From Bacillus massiliigorillae (lineage in GTDB: Bacteria > Bacillota > Bacilli > Bacillales > DSM-1321): 64,000 nt of DNA. Position numbers and translations under genes: made by a program. The DNA lies in assembly GCF_000380245.2 (NCBI RefSeq), contig NZ_HG428741.1, positions 1,813,761-1,877,760 of the forward strand. The letters run 5' to 3'. The notes beneath the pieces are model-generated. The model made no database searches. It was not told the DNA's origin and saw nothing but the letters and a program-made list of their open reading frames with translations. This document shows positions 16,625 to 26,040 of the stretch, piece by piece. Numbering within the stretch: position 1 is the stretch's first letter; every line of letters begins with the position of its first letter.

Positions 16625-17562
16625 TCATTGATTTTTACTTTTATCACATCGACAATATTGACAATAATAATACCTGCTGCCACTAAAACAAGCCCTATTA
16701 ATGCAGTCATACCTACAGCCTCATTTAGGAATGCCCCACTTAACATTACACCGAAGACAGGAATTAAGAAGTTAAATAATGTAACTTTCCCTACTGGATG
16801 ATATTTAAGAATGTTATTCCAAAGTAAGAAACCTGTTGCTGACAGAAAGGCTAAATAAATTAGCATCAAGAGATCTTTTAGTGAAAAAGCAAAGAACGTA
16901 AAGTCTGTCATGATTACGCCTACTAGCAATAATAAGCTAGATCCAATAATCATGCCGTACCCTAATAAATAATGGGCACTTAAGTTTGTTAAAGCTCGTT
17001 TTGTTACAATATTTCCATATGCCGCAACAACAGTAGATGCTAATACAAACCATTCCCCATAACCGATTGTGAAAGTGACATCTCCTTTAGGGATGAAAGT
17101 AATCATTACACCAGCAAAACCAATTAAGAGTCCAATTACTTTCGGTAGGCTCAATCTGTCATTCTTCAATAAGAAATGGGCAAAAATGATTTGAAAGAAT
17201 GATCCTGTTCCTGAAATAATACTTCCATGTGTCCCAGTTGCTCCACTTAAACCAATATAAAAGAATAAATATTGAAAAAATGTCATTAGAAGCGCTAATA
17301 CCACTAGTATCTTTAATGAGGAAGCTTGATACTTCATTTCACTCTTTCTACCGATTATTGCATAGAAGATAAAAATAAGCACACCAGCCAAAAAGAATCG
17401 ATAACCAGCAAATAAAATTTGTTCACCGATATCATTCGGGCCAATTTCTAAGTATTTATAACTTAGCTTGATAACTGGGAATGCACTTCCCCATAAAAAA
17501 GTTGCTATAATTGCTGAAAGTGCCATTCCCGCTGGATGACGAAAAAATGCTTCTGCACGCAT
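16609..17562 (-). CDS. EamA/DMT-family transporter
   Basis: A 317-residue protein of ten predicted membrane segments made of two EamA repeats; the first starts ALSAIIATFLWGSAFPVIKLS, the second near GYGEWFVLASTVVAAYGN. Members export metabolites or amino acids; the substrate is not predictable here. The C-terminus is short and basic (VKINEKRYS) and its stop codon lies in a terminator hairpin. Monocistronic, ATG after AGAGTGAGG. Confidence 0.88.
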   Translation of the reverse strand: MRAEAFFRHPAGMALSAIIATFLWGSAFPVIKLSYKYLEIGPNDIGEQILFAGYRFFLAGVLIFIFYAIIGRKSEMKYQASSLKILVVLALLMTFFQYLFFYIGLSGATGTHGSIISGTGSFFQIIFAHFLLKNDRLSLPKVIGLLIGFAGVMITFIPKGDVTFTIGYGEWFVLASTVVAAYGNIVTKRALTNLSAHYLLGYGMIIGSSLLLLVGVIMTDFTFFAFSLKDLLMLIYLAFLSATGFLLWNNILKYHPVGKVTLFNFLIPVFGVMLSGAFLNEAVGMTALIGLVLVAAGIIIVNIVDVIKVKINEKRYS

Positions 17563-17655
17563 AATAAAACCTCACTCTTTTAGTAAAACCCGAGATTCAT
17601 CATACAATACATTTGCAAAATTTCATAGATATATAACTTAAAAGTTATTGTACTA

Positions 17656-17984
17656 TTATAATTTAATAGAAAGAACTGTCTTTGCTAGTAATATAGTTGT
17701 TGCATCATCCATTGGTGGATTATGTAGTCCCGCTCTAACATCACGGTAATATTTCCCCGCCACTTTCCTGGCATAGTTAATTTTCATAAAGACCTTGTTC
17801 ACTTCCTCCAAAGGCTTATGGAAGCGTTAATTAAGTATAGTCTGCCTCTTGAAGCTCTTTCACATTTTCAAACGGAAAAGTCTCTTGTTTCATCTAATTG
17901 ATAAGCTCTTGCAGAAAAATTAGGTACTATTTGATCTAATTTATTAAGAGAGTTTTCTTTCCATTCATTCCGAATAAAGTTCAT
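17656..17984 (-). pseudogene. Acyl-CoA dehydrogenase remnant
   Basis: The minus strand starts MNFIRNEWKENSLNKLDQIV, then LDETRDF and, after a frameshift, TFPFENVKELQEADYT, stop, LTLP, stop, AFGGSEQGLYEN. These match the N-terminus of Bacillales acyl-CoA dehydrogenases. Immediately afterwards it continues GKYYRDVRAGLHNPPMDDAT, then TILLAKTVLSIK, the C-terminal end of the same family. The roughly 300 central residues, including the FAD and active-site region, are deleted. At least two in-frame stops and one frameshift are visible. Confidence 0.85.
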
Positions 17985-18052
17985 TTACGTACTCCACATT
18001 CTTATATCTCTCTTTTTCATTCTATGTTAATCATACCCAATTTTCCAGAATA

Positions 18053-18084
18053 ATAAAAAAAGCTGACTACGTTAGTAGCCAGCT
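18053..18084 (-). terminator. Rho-independent terminator
   Basis: On the minus strand AGCTGGCTAC-TAAC-GTAGTCAGCT is followed by TTTTTTTATT. It terminates the GIY-YIG gene. Confidence 0.88.
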
Positions 18085-18095
18085 TCTATACAACA

Positions 18096-18470
18096 TTATT
18101 TATAAAACACTTTATCGATATTATACTTCGCTTCTAGTGTATTCACGATATAAGTTTCGTAAATTTCTCTTTCCATTGAATCTTCTACGTAACATACCTC
18201 AATTGTATATACTTCATCACGATGTTTCTTCATTGGAGATACATTGTCTTCAAAATGCTTCTTAATTCGTTGTCTTAGCTTACGAGCTTTACCAACGAAT
18301 AGCAATTCGTCATTAATATTATAAAACATAAAGATTCCGCCTTTATCGCGTGGGATAAGGTGAAAATCAATAAATCCGTAAATGTCTTTAATTTCAATAT
18401 CGCCTGGTTTTAATACTTGTTTACGTTGTGTAATTGTTAAATCTGGATTTGGTATTTCAATTTTAATCAC
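18096..18470 (-). CDS. GIY-YIG superfamily nuclease
   Basis: A 124-residue protein. The core GGIFMFYNINDELLFVGKAR, then KLRQRIKKHF, is the GIY-YIG fold as in the N-terminal domain of UvrC: a GIF/LFVGKA pair, then the conserved Arg, and a Glu near YETYIV. The GTG at 18470 is preferred as start because AGAGGA lies about 9 bases upstream; an ATG further up would add 14 residues without a site. It is probably a single-domain endonuclease of unknown target. It lies downstream of mprF on the same strand, with a 41-base gap. Confidence 0.85.
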   Translation of the reverse strand: MIKIEIPNPDLTITQRKQVLKPGDIEIKDIYGFIDFHLIPRDKGGIFMFYNINDELLFVGKARKLRQRIKKHFEDNVSPMKKHRDEVYTIEVCYVEDSMEREIYETYIVNTLEAKYNIDKVFYK

Positions 18471-18553
18471 TTGTGTCACTTCCTCTTTATATATCAAGCT
18501 AAATAGTAACATATGAATGAAAGAAAAGCTAATATGGTTTTAAAATAATTCAT

Positions 18554-21139
18554 TCAACTTGGTAAGGATTGCTTTTCTTGAACTTTCTTATGAACTTTTT
18601 TCGTTTTCTCTATTGGATTGCCTTTTCCAATCATTCTCGTAACAAGAATGATTGATGCAAATAAAGTTTTGTTTTTCCGAAACGCTAAGTATTTACCTTG
18701 CCACTTAGGATGGTACTTCCCTTTAAATCGTCTTAAACCACTAAAGCTGTACATATAACGAACATTATTAAAGATCGTACCCGCTATCCTTTCTGCTAAG
18801 AAAGATTCATTTTGTGTTCCTACATTAGATAGTGGAGCCATGCCTAAATTAAAGGTATGATATCCCTGTTCTTTAGCCCAGAAGATTAAATGTAAAAATA
18901 AAGTATCCATCGTTCCGACAGGCGCTTCAGGTAGATGCCTCATTAAATCGATTGAAATCTTGTTCTCATCATAAGCGGGCATTAGTGAGGCAAATGCTAA
19001 TAATGTACCATTTACATCTCTTACTAAGCAAATAGGGCCTTCTTTAACATAGTCTTTGCAAAATACTCCCATTGAGAAACCTTTTTCTTTTCTTTTTCCT
19101 AGCCATTGATTTGAGACAATTTCCATTTCCTTCAACTGTTCATCTGTCACACAATTGAATAATTCAAATGTATAGCCCTCTCGATTAAAACGATTATAAT
19201 TAGCTCTAAAGTTAGATTGTTTCTTGCCAGATATTGAGAAAGTATCAATATTCACACAAGCTTCTTCTCCTAATTTAAAAAACTGATAACCAAAATCATG
19301 ATATAAGTGCATAGTTGATTGATCGATTTGATAAAAAACAACTACATATCCATAATTATTTGCTTCATTCATAAATTCATTTAAAACTAATGAATAAGAA
19401 GAATGCTCACCACTTGGATCACCTAAAACAACTAATCTGTTTCGATATTTTCTAAATAAAATTAAAGCTTTTCCGTTGCTAGAGAAGAACATTCTTTTAT
19501 CACCCATATAACCTAGGTGAGTTAATGAATTCCCCTTATACTGCTGTAAAAATGAATGCAACTTTTCTCTATCGTAAGGTATGCCAAGATCTTTCACACG
19601 AATCTTTCGGAATATATAAGTACCTAAACCTATTAGAATCGGTACAAAACAAAGTGCGAAAATGGATGTTTCTAATACTTGTGGAAAACTACGGAAATCA
19701 GAAGCATTTTCAATGGTAGTTATACTAGTTCCCATCACGTAATACAATAGAATGACACCCGCTCCGATAATAGCAGAGAAAATATAATAAAAAAATGAAA
19801 TTAACACACTTTCAATTTGAAATTGTTTACGTATGATTATTAAAATACCTATAATAACGGCTAAAATAATCGCTTCTTCATAATCAAAAGATTTTAATAA
19901 ATGTGCTATACAGGAACCTATTAATCCAACCATAACAAAATAGTAGGATTTCTTTGTTCTATTAAAGATACCTCGTAAGTTTAATAAAATAATAACAGAA
20001 AACGTAAAAATAAGATTATAGCTAAAATTAGATACGCCTTTTGAAATTAATGGCGTTTGAAACGGAAGAATCAGAACAGACGCGATGTTTATCCATGCTG
20101 TGACGAAGAGTAAAATACATAACGCCCAATCCCAAAGCTTTGTTAACAATTCTCTATATAAAGCCCATACGACACCTGTTGTTTCAAGAGCAGGTCCAAT
20201 AATTGGTTTACTTTCGATTTTACGTAAAGTACTACTAGAAAACTCCAACACCGTTAACAGTAACGATAACAAAAATGGAATAAAGAAATATACAATACGA
20301 TACACCAATAAGACAGAAAGAATAGTTTCTTCATGATAACCATAAGAGCTCATTCCTATTAAAAAGGTTAAATCAAATGAACCAAAACCTCCCGGAACAA
20401 AGCTTATAACACCAAGAATAGATGCGATAACGAATACCCCTAGAACTACACTATATGACGTATCGATTTGAAACATTTCTAGCAATAGAAAAAGAATACT
20501 ACCAGCACACAACCATTCTAATAATGAAACAATAGTTAGAGCACTTACTGTCTTGATAGGATTATTAAATGTTCTTGACGAAGGGTTCTTCTTTTCTCTA
20601 ACAAAGGATGTAGCAAAGTAAATTGGCATAAGCAAAGCCATTCCGATTATAACGGGAAACATCCATGGTTTATTTTGCATCAAATTATTATCTGGGATTA
20701 AATTGATTAAAATTAAAAGTGCTAATATTGATAAACCCATTAAAGTTGCAGTAGTCGCCCATGTGATTCCAAATAGTAATTTTTTTGTATCTTTCGTATA
20801 TGATCGGTAAATAGCATGTCTAACTGTAGCACCTGCCAGCCCCCCGAAGCCGAGCACAATATTCAAGCTGTTTGCAATAAATCCTATTCGTAAACATTTC
20901 TTCAATGGAACCGCTAATCCTAGACCTTTAATCATAGCAACATCATAAAATGCCATAACAAATACTGAGAGAAGCCCAAGAATTATCAATAAAGTTAATT
21001 CAGCACTTGAAAGAAGATGAATCGTCCGAATAGCTTCTCGTATAGAAATAGATTGCAATTCCGTTTTCGCATGATATATAACATACAAGATGACTAGTAA
21101 AGGTATTGCTATTTTTCCTATTTTCTTAATTTTGTCCAT
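18554..21139 (-). CDS. mprF: Phosphatidylglycerol lysyltransferase/flippase MprF
   Basis: An 861-residue membrane protein with the two-part MprF design. About 13-14 membrane segments (residues 1-500) form the flippase, including GFGGLAGATVRHAIYRSYT and SFVPGGFGSFDLTFLIGMSS. A cytoplasmic DUF2156 synthase domain follows (about 540-830, MGDKRMFFSSNGKALILFRK, NFRANYNRFNREGYTF). It transfers an aminoacyl group, usually lysine from Lys-tRNA, to phosphatidylglycerol and moves the product to the outer leaflet, lowering sensitivity to cationic peptides. Length is normal (about 840-880). Start ATG after AAAGGACGAG. Confidence 0.95.
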   Translation of the reverse strand: MDKIKKIGKIAIPLLVILYVIYHAKTELQSISIREAIRTIHLLSSAELTLLIILGLLSVFVMAFYDVAMIKGLGLAVPLKKCLRIGFIANSLNIVLGFGGLAGATVRHAIYRSYTKDTKKLLFGITWATTATLMGLSILALLILINLIPDNNLMQNKPWMFPVIIGMALLMPIYFATSFVREKKNPSSRTFNNPIKTVSALTIVSLLEWLCAGSILFLLLEMFQIDTSYSVVLGVFVIASILGVISFVPGGFGSFDLTFLIGMSSYGYHEETILSVLLVYRIVYFFIPFLLSLLLTVLEFSSSTLRKIESKPIIGPALETTGVVWALYRELLTKLWDWALCILLFVTAWINIASVLILPFQTPLISKGVSNFSYNLIFTFSVIILLNLRGIFNRTKKSYYFVMVGLIGSCIAHLLKSFDYEEAIILAVIIGILIIIRKQFQIESVLISFFYYIFSAIIGAGVILLYYVMGTSITTIENASDFRSFPQVLETSIFALCFVPILIGLGTYIFRKIRVKDLGIPYDREKLHSFLQQYKGNSLTHLGYMGDKRMFFSSNGKALILFRKYRNRLVVLGDPSGEHSSYSLVLNEFMNEANNYGYVVVFYQIDQSTMHLYHDFGYQFFKLGEEACVNIDTFSISGKKQSNFRANYNRFNREGYTFELFNCVTDEQLKEMEIVSNQWLGKRKEKGFSMGVFCKDYVKEGPICLVRDVNGTLLAFASLMPAYDENKISIDLMRHLPEAPVGTMDTLFLHLIFWAKEQGYHTFNLGMAPLSNVGTQNESFLAERIAGTIFNNVRYMYSFSGLRRFKGKYHPKWQGKYLAFRKNKTLFASIILVTRMIGKGNPIEKTKKVHKKVQEKQSLPS

Positions 21140-21420
21140 ACACTCGTCCTTTCTTAATTGTTAAACATTTACTTCATTACTAAGAGATATAAAAATTGCA
21201 CGAATGCAAATCTTTTCTACTTTTAATCAAAAGTTTCGCTAATGAATACCAAGCGTGCTAAACTTTAAATAAGTAATACATAAATTTTAACAAATATTTA
21301 TATAATAGTTGTATTTAATTTTTACCAAGCGACTATTATTCTATATTTGTTTCTCGAAAGCAAACACTTTCCAATAAAAGTTAAACGCTTTCATTCTATT
21401 ATTAAGTATTACTAAATGCA

Positions 21421-22194
21421 ATGGGAAGAGGGAGAATACTATGGCAAAACAAAGTAGTATTAATTACTGGAACGGCTACGGGATTAGGTCGTTCATTATC
21501 CATTAAACTAGCAAGTCAAGGCTATCGCCTTTCTCTTGTTGACTTCAATGAAGAAGCGGGTCAAGAAACATTATCACTTGTTCAACAACAAGGTGCTGAA
21601 GCAATCTTTATTAAAGCAAATGTTGCTAATGAAGAAGAAGTACAAAATTATGTAAATAAAACAGTTGAACAGTTTGGCACAATTGATTACTTCGTTAATA
21701 ACGCTGGTCTAATGGTTCCAATGCGATTAGTTCATGAATATGATTCAAGTGAATTTGATCGAGTTGTTAGCGTTAACTTAAAAGGTGTATTCCTTGGTTT
21801 AAAATACGTTATTCCTGTTATGCTAGAAAACGGTGGCGGTAATATTGTTAATACTGCTTCTTCAAATAGCTATAAACCAACAGCTTTCAACGGTCTATAC
21901 TCTGCAACAAAACACGGTGTAGCCGCTCTAACTAAATCAATTGGACAAGATTATCAAGATTTAGGAATTCGCGCAGTAGGTGTTGCACCTAACACAATGC
22001 TCACTGCTATCGGATCTAAAGCTGTAACAACCTTAGATCAAAATCGTTTAGCTAAACTACAAGCTTCTACAGGACCTAATATTCCTGCAACCCCTGAAGA
22101 TGTTGCTGATACAGTCATTTTCGCATTAACAACAGGAGCTAATATGTTAAACGGAACAATTGTAAACTGTGCTGGCGGAGAAATTTTCAACTAA
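21421..22194 (+). CDS. SDR-family oxidoreductase with anomalous start
   Basis: A classical short-chain dehydrogenase of about 250 residues: cofactor motif TGTATGLG, NNAG (about 91), Ser in NTASSNSYKP and catalytic YSATKHG. It probably acts on a small alcohol or ketone with NAD(P). The start is odd. The strong AGAGGGAG is followed by an ATG at 21441 that is one base out of frame with the SDR. The only in-frame upstream start, ATG 21421, lies before that site and adds the atypical MGRGRILW. A one-base insertion after the 21441 ATG would explain this. The rest of the gene is intact. Paired with a thioesterase gene downstream. Confidence 0.85.
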   Translation: MGRGRILWQNKVVLITGTATGLGRSLSIKLASQGYRLSLVDFNEEAGQETLSLVQQQGAEAIFIKANVANEEEVQNYVNKTVEQFGTIDYFVNNAGLMVPMRLVHEYDSSEFDRVVSVNLKGVFLGLKYVIPVMLENGGGNIVNTASSNSYKPTAFNGLYSATKHGVAALTKSIGQDYQDLGIRAVGVAPNTMLTAIGSKAVTTLDQNRLAKLQASTGPNIPATPEDVADTVIFALTTGANMLNGTIVNCAGGEIFN

Positions 22195-22217
22195 TTAGAC
22201 TAAACATATATAACAAT

Positions 22218-22257
22218 CAGCCCATTTCCAATTTAAAACGGAAGCGGGCTGTTTTTA
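22218..22257 (+). terminator. Rho-independent terminator
   Basis: CAGCCC-AT-TTCC pairs with GGAA-GC-GGGCTG and is followed by TTTTTAT. It separates the SDR and thioesterase genes. Confidence 0.85.
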
Positions 22258-22282
22258 TCTAAATATGAAAGGAGATATTATT

Positions 22283-22705
22283 TTGGGAGAAATATATAAA
22301 GCAAAAGATTTAATGAAAGTAATCTCAGATGGTGTTCCTGCTCCTAATTGTGATATAACCCTACAAATTCAAGCGAACTATGCATACGAAGGAACCGCTC
22401 GAGGAATTTGGAAAGTGGACGAGAAATTTATTAATGGGATTGGCGTGGCTATGGGAGGATTTATTTCATCAGCTGCCGATATTATGATGGCCTATGCAAT
22501 TGCTTCTAAACTCCAAGATAATCAATCATTTGCTTCAATAGATTTACATACCACATTTCACAAACCCGTTTCTCAAGGAGAAGTATTAGTTGAAGCAAAG
22601 GTTGAGCGAATGGGAAAACAAATAGCCTATGTACTCGCCGATTTATATCAGCAAGATAAAAAAGTTGCCAGTGTCGTTTCTTCCGTCATTATTATCAATA
22701 ATTAA
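22283..22705 (+). CDS. PaaI-family hotdog thioesterase
   Basis: A 140-residue hotdog-fold protein. The segment FINGIGVAMGGFISSAADIM is the PaaI-type active-site helix with its G-G-x-x-x-S-x-x-D pattern, and ASIDLHTTFHKPVSQG is the next strand. It likely hydrolyses acyl- or phenylacetyl-type CoA esters. The TTG at 22283 is chosen because GGAGAT lies 7 bases upstream; an upstream ATG at 22265 overlaps that site. An expected substrate cannot be given. Confidence 0.83.
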   Translation: MGEIYKAKDLMKVISDGVPAPNCDITLQIQANYAYEGTARGIWKVDEKFINGIGVAMGGFISSAADIMMAYAIASKLQDNQSFASIDLHTTFHKPVSQGEVLVEAKVERMGKQIAYVLADLYQQDKKVASVVSSVIIINN

Positions 22706-22817
22706 CTCCTCTAGTACACACCTACAACTTATTAACCTAAAACATCAATCATTTTTCATGCCCCTTTCTTACAAAGGTAGTATGATTAATAAAGTAATAC
22801 AAACATGGGGGTATATC

Positions 22818-23015
22818 ATGACACATTGTAAAGAATGCTTTGATGGCAAAATAATTGATGAACAACATCCAGATTATGATACGTTAGACCAAGAATTAAT
22901 TCGTTTAATTGATGGTGGTCAATTCTCCTACTATGCTGCATTTAAACGAGCGACAAGACTTTACCCAGCTGTTAAGGATTGTCCAGAATGCAATGGTACT
23001 GGTAAAGCAGAATAA
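22818..23015 (+). CDS. Small two-CxxC protein (zinc-ribbon/DnaJ-finger-like)
   Basis: A 65-residue protein with a CxxC near each end: HCKECFDGKI and CPECNGTGK, the second being the CxxCxGxG knuckle of DnaJ-type zinc fingers. The middle is helical (LDQELIRLIDGGQFSYY). The four Cys probably bind one zinc. GGGGGT lies about 6 bases before the ATG. Function is unknown. Confidence 0.75.
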   Translation: MTHCKECFDGKIIDEQHPDYDTLDQELIRLIDGGQFSYYAAFKRATRLYPAVKDCPECNGTGKAE

Positions 23016-23017
23016 AT

Positions 23018-23062
23018 AAAAGAAGCTCCTTATGTCTTTTTATCAATAAGGAGCTTCTTTTA
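23018..23062. terminator. Bidirectional terminator
   Basis: AAAAGAAGCTCCTTAT and ATAAGGAGCTTCTTTT (with a small offset) form a long stem flanked by A and T tracts, between two converging genes. Confidence 0.9.
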
Positions 23063-23076
23063 ATGTTCAATAAGAT

Positions 23077-24273
23077 TTAAATACGTATCTTTTCTAACCG
23101 ACCCTTGTCTTTATTCGTGTAGTATAAATAGCTTTCTTGTATATACAAATCGATGGAATGCACTTTATTCATCTTTGTTAAGCCCGTTCCTTGAATAGTT
23201 GCTTTATATAAATATCCACCTTGAGAGTAATTACTAAAATAAATGGTTTTATCTTTAATAACAAAATACGGCGCTCTTGCATTCAAGATTTTCACTTTCC
23301 CGCTTCCATCTTTGTTTATTCTATATAATTTTTCACTATCATTACTGTTACTATAATAATAGTAATTCTCAGTTTCTTGAAAGCTACTCATTTCTCGTAA
23401 GTAAGCGTACTTATCTACGTTTGCATTTGGAAACTCATTACTTTTCCAAGCATGGTCTTTTTTCAAATAAGAAGTTGGAACTAAGAAATACTTGTAACTA
23501 ATTCTCCCTTTTCGATTTGGTACTGGATCATCCCATGTTGTATCTATATAATAGTACTCCCCATCAATATTTACTAAATTCCACGCATGCAGTCCTGTAT
23601 TCACCGTTCCAGTCACATAATATGTTTTGATTCCTACACGTTCTAATAATAATTTCATCGCTTTCGCGTATCCATCACAAACTGCGATTTTATTAATTAA
23701 CAAACCATACGCATTGTAAGAAGCATCCGGAATAGTATTATTTACAAAATTCGCATAATCGTATGCACTATTTAATACAACATAATCATGAATAGCTTTC
23801 ACTTTTTCAAAATCAGATGCACGGTCATTTATCGTAGAGTCAATAATAGATTCAACCTGCATATTTAATTGCTGAACCATTTTTTTAATCGTGGCTTTAG
23901 AATACTTATACTTTAATTCAATTTTCCCGCTTGAATAAAAAAGTGTCCCTTTATACTGGAAATAAAATATTTCTGGATGGTCAGCTAATACCTTCGTTAA
24001 AATAGGCCCAACTTCCTTATAAGAAATATTTTTTGAAGGAAAAGTTGTAGTATCTTGATAATTCTTTAATGCATTTAATATATTAGTATATGCTATATCA
24101 TAAGCGGATTGATTGCTAACCGCTGTCTTTTTCCCATTTATGTTTACTGTAGGAGTTCCTTGAGATAAATGTGCTGTATCATCAATATTTCTCGCTTCAA
24201 TAGGAAAATCAAATAAAAAGATATATGATAAACTCAAACATAATATTGTAACTACCTTTATTAAAAATCGCAC
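23077..24273 (-). CDS. Exported transglutaminase-like protein with DUF5050-type C-terminus
   Basis: A 398-residue protein. The GTG at 24273 follows GGAGG by 6 bases and opens a signal peptide (VRFLIKVVTILCLSLSYIFL). The transglutaminase core (about 150-265) has an intact triad: Cys in KIAVCDGYAKAM, His in GLHAWNLVN and Asp in YYIDTTWDDP. A beta-rich C-terminal part (about 290-398) has repeated Y-Y-x-N and LYRINKDGSG motifs as in DUF5050 propeller-like domains. It is likely a cell-surface peptidase or cross-linking enzyme. A longer ATG reading lacks a ribosome binding site. Confidence 0.85.
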   Translation of the reverse strand: MRFLIKVVTILCLSLSYIFLFDFPIEARNIDDTAHLSQGTPTVNINGKKTAVSNQSAYDIAYTNILNALKNYQDTTTFPSKNISYKEVGPILTKVLADHPEIFYFQYKGTLFYSSGKIELKYKYSKATIKKMVQQLNMQVESIIDSTINDRASDFEKVKAIHDYVVLNSAYDYANFVNNTIPDASYNAYGLLINKIAVCDGYAKAMKLLLERVGIKTYYVTGTVNTGLHAWNLVNIDGEYYYIDTTWDDPVPNRKGRISYKYFLVPTSYLKKDHAWKSNEFPNANVDKYAYLREMSSFQETENYYYYSNSNDSEKLYRINKDGSGKVKILNARAPYFVIKDKTIYFSNYSQGGYLYKATIQGTGLTKMNKVHSIDLYIQESYLYYTNKDKGRLEKIRI

Positions 24274-24523
24274 AAGCCACCTCCAATAAATCCTATTACA
24301 GTTTAATAATACCATATAGAAATAATTACTTGTTTGTTTCTGCGTAATTATTTATGTAATACTTTACAAATATTATTAAAATAAAATATTTGTAACCTAT
24401 TGTTCATGTTTCGTTCATAAAAGTAGGCTATGATTATATCAGAATGTTTTTGTAGATATAGTTGTGGGAATAAATACTATATACTATTAATATAGAATAT
24501 ACATATAAGGGAGAGCTTTCATC

Positions 24524-24958
24524 ATGAAAAAGTTATTTAATTCCGCTTTTATTTATTTAGTGGTCGCGTTAATTAGTGGTGTATTATTTAGGGAGTTTAC
24601 AAAAATTCTAGGTGTAACTGACACAACAGCATTAGGAAAAGTTCATGGGCATCTGCTAACACTTGGATTTATGATGTTCTTAATTTTCCTAGTACTTGAC
24701 AAGTGCTTCAAACTTTCAGAGGCTAAAAATTTCAACTTATTTTTTATCCTCTACCATATCGGTTTAGTAGTCAGCGTTGCTTCAATGCTTACTAGAGGTA
24801 TTACAAGCGTACTTGAAATTAACGGATCATTAACTCTATCAAATGGATTAGATGCTGCGATTTCTGGTATTTCTGGGCTTGGACATATTATCTTAACAAT
24901 TGGTCTAGTACTTTTTATGTTCATCTTAAAAAAACAAATCGAAAATCAAAAAGCATAA
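24524..24958 (+). CDS. DUF2871-family membrane protein
   Basis: A 144-residue protein with four predicted membrane helices. The GKVHGHLLTLGFMMFLIF segment, with two His, and the spacing of helices match DUF2871, a family of small membrane proteins from Firmicutes. The His residues and similarity of layout to haem-copper oxidase helices make a haem or metal link possible, but nothing is shown. Ribosome binding site AAGGGAGAG. Monocistronic. Confidence 0.8.
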   Translation: MKKLFNSAFIYLVVALISGVLFREFTKILGVTDTTALGKVHGHLLTLGFMMFLIFLVLDKCFKLSEAKNFNLFFILYHIGLVVSVASMLTRGITSVLEINGSLTLSNGLDAAISGISGLGHIILTIGLVLFMFILKKQIENQKA

Positions 24959-24960
24959 TA

Positions 24961-25008
24961 AAAAGTGCTATGTATGGCAGGTTATCCTTCATACATAGCA
25001 CTTTTTTT
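24961..25008 (+). terminator. Rho-independent terminator
   Basis: AAAAGTGCTATGTATG and CATACATAGCACTTTT are perfect arms, followed by a T run. It also shields the DUF2871 gene from the catabolic island. Confidence 0.9.
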
Positions 25009-25065
25009 CGTCATCTATTGAAATACTGTTTGTAAAGTATTATCTTCAGCAGAATGAATTGGCTC

Positions 25066-25932
25066 TTACAATTGTGTTGCAAACAGTTTTTTTTCTGCTT
25101 TTACTTTGTTGCTAAGCGTACCGATCTTATTAACCTCTACTTCTACAATGTCGCCGTCCTTTAAAAAGACTTGTGGATTTCGTTTAAGGCCTACCCCTCC
25201 AGGTGTTCCTGTAACGATAACATCTCCAGGATTTAAAGTAGTAAAAGTTGAAATAAAAGCAACTAATTTTTGAATTGGGAAAATCAACATTTCCGTCGTT
25301 GATTTCTGCATTACTTCGCCGTTCACCCTAGTTTCTATGGATAATACCTCTCCATCACTTATTTCATCCTTAGTAACCATAACTGGTCCAAAGGCACCTG
25401 TTCCATCAAAGTTTTTACCTGGTCCCCATTGATCAGTACGAAGTTGCCAATCTCTAATTGAGCCATCATTATAACAAGAATATCCTGCTACATATTCAAA
25501 AGCATCTTCTTCTTTAATTCTTCTTCCACCTTTTCCAATAATAACGGCAATTTCTCCTTCATAATCAAACATGCTAGATTCTTTTGGTAAGACTAAATTA
25601 GCTTGATGACCAATTTGAGAATCAGCTACTCTGAAAAAGATAGTTGGATATTCCGATTCTTCACGACCTACTTCTTTTAGATGCTCGTGATAATTAAGTC
25701 CAACACAAATTATTTTACCTGGATTAGGAATTACCGGTAAAAACGAAATCTCCTCTGTAGAATAGTCGATATGATCAACATCGATATTCAGTTTCTCTAT
25801 CTCATATGTTTCGATGAATGATTTTAAGTCCTTGTATTTATTACCAAATCTTTTCTTTAAATCGATAATACCTTCTTCTACAAGAACTCCAAAACTCTCA
25901 GTATTTTTATAAATAAAGCTTGTAAGTTTCAT
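25066..25932 (-). CDS. Fumarylacetoacetate hydrolase-family enzyme
   Basis: A 288-residue FAH-family protein. The metal-binding core is present: CVGLNYHEH, FDYEGEIAVIIGKGGRRI with the ligand Glu, and GYSCYNDGSIRDWQ. The tail VTGTPGGVGLKRNP is standard. Relatives are hydrolases, hydratases, decarboxylases or isomerases acting on ring-cleavage products (2-oxo-acids of meta-cleavage pathways, acylpyruvates). In this island it would process a product of the VOC-family dioxygenase or a related 2-oxo acid. It has its own upstream palindrome at 26010-26025, so it may be transcribed both alone and with the upstream flavin reductase. Confidence 0.9.
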   Translation of the reverse strand: MKLTSFIYKNTESFGVLVEEGIIDLKKRFGNKYKDLKSFIETYEIEKLNIDVDHIDYSTEEISFLPVIPNPGKIICVGLNYHEHLKEVGREESEYPTIFFRVADSQIGHQANLVLPKESSMFDYEGEIAVIIGKGGRRIKEEDAFEYVAGYSCYNDGSIRDWQLRTDQWGPGKNFDGTGAFGPVMVTKDEISDGEVLSIETRVNGEVMQKSTTEMLIFPIQKLVAFISTFTTLNPGDVIVTGTPGGVGLKRNPQVFLKDGDIVEVEVNKIGTLSNKVKAEKKLFATQL

Positions 25933-26009
25933 TTTTAACGGCTCCTTTAATAGTTAGATATGTCTTATTTATTCGACTTTGTACTTTTTTATTAGTCGTA
26001 TAACTTAAT

Positions 26010-26025
26010 AGTTAAAATCTTAACT
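26010..26025. promoter_or_regulatory. Candidate Crp/Fnr-type site upstream of FAH gene
   Basis: AGTTAAAATCTTAACT, a 5-6-5 palindrome, is the core of a perfect 9+4+9 palindrome at 26007-26028 (AATAGTTAA...TTAACTATT). It differs from the other island sites by A for T at the outer position. It lies about 80 bases before the FAH start. Confidence 0.5.
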
Positions 26026-26040
26026 ATTTAAAAGACAGCA

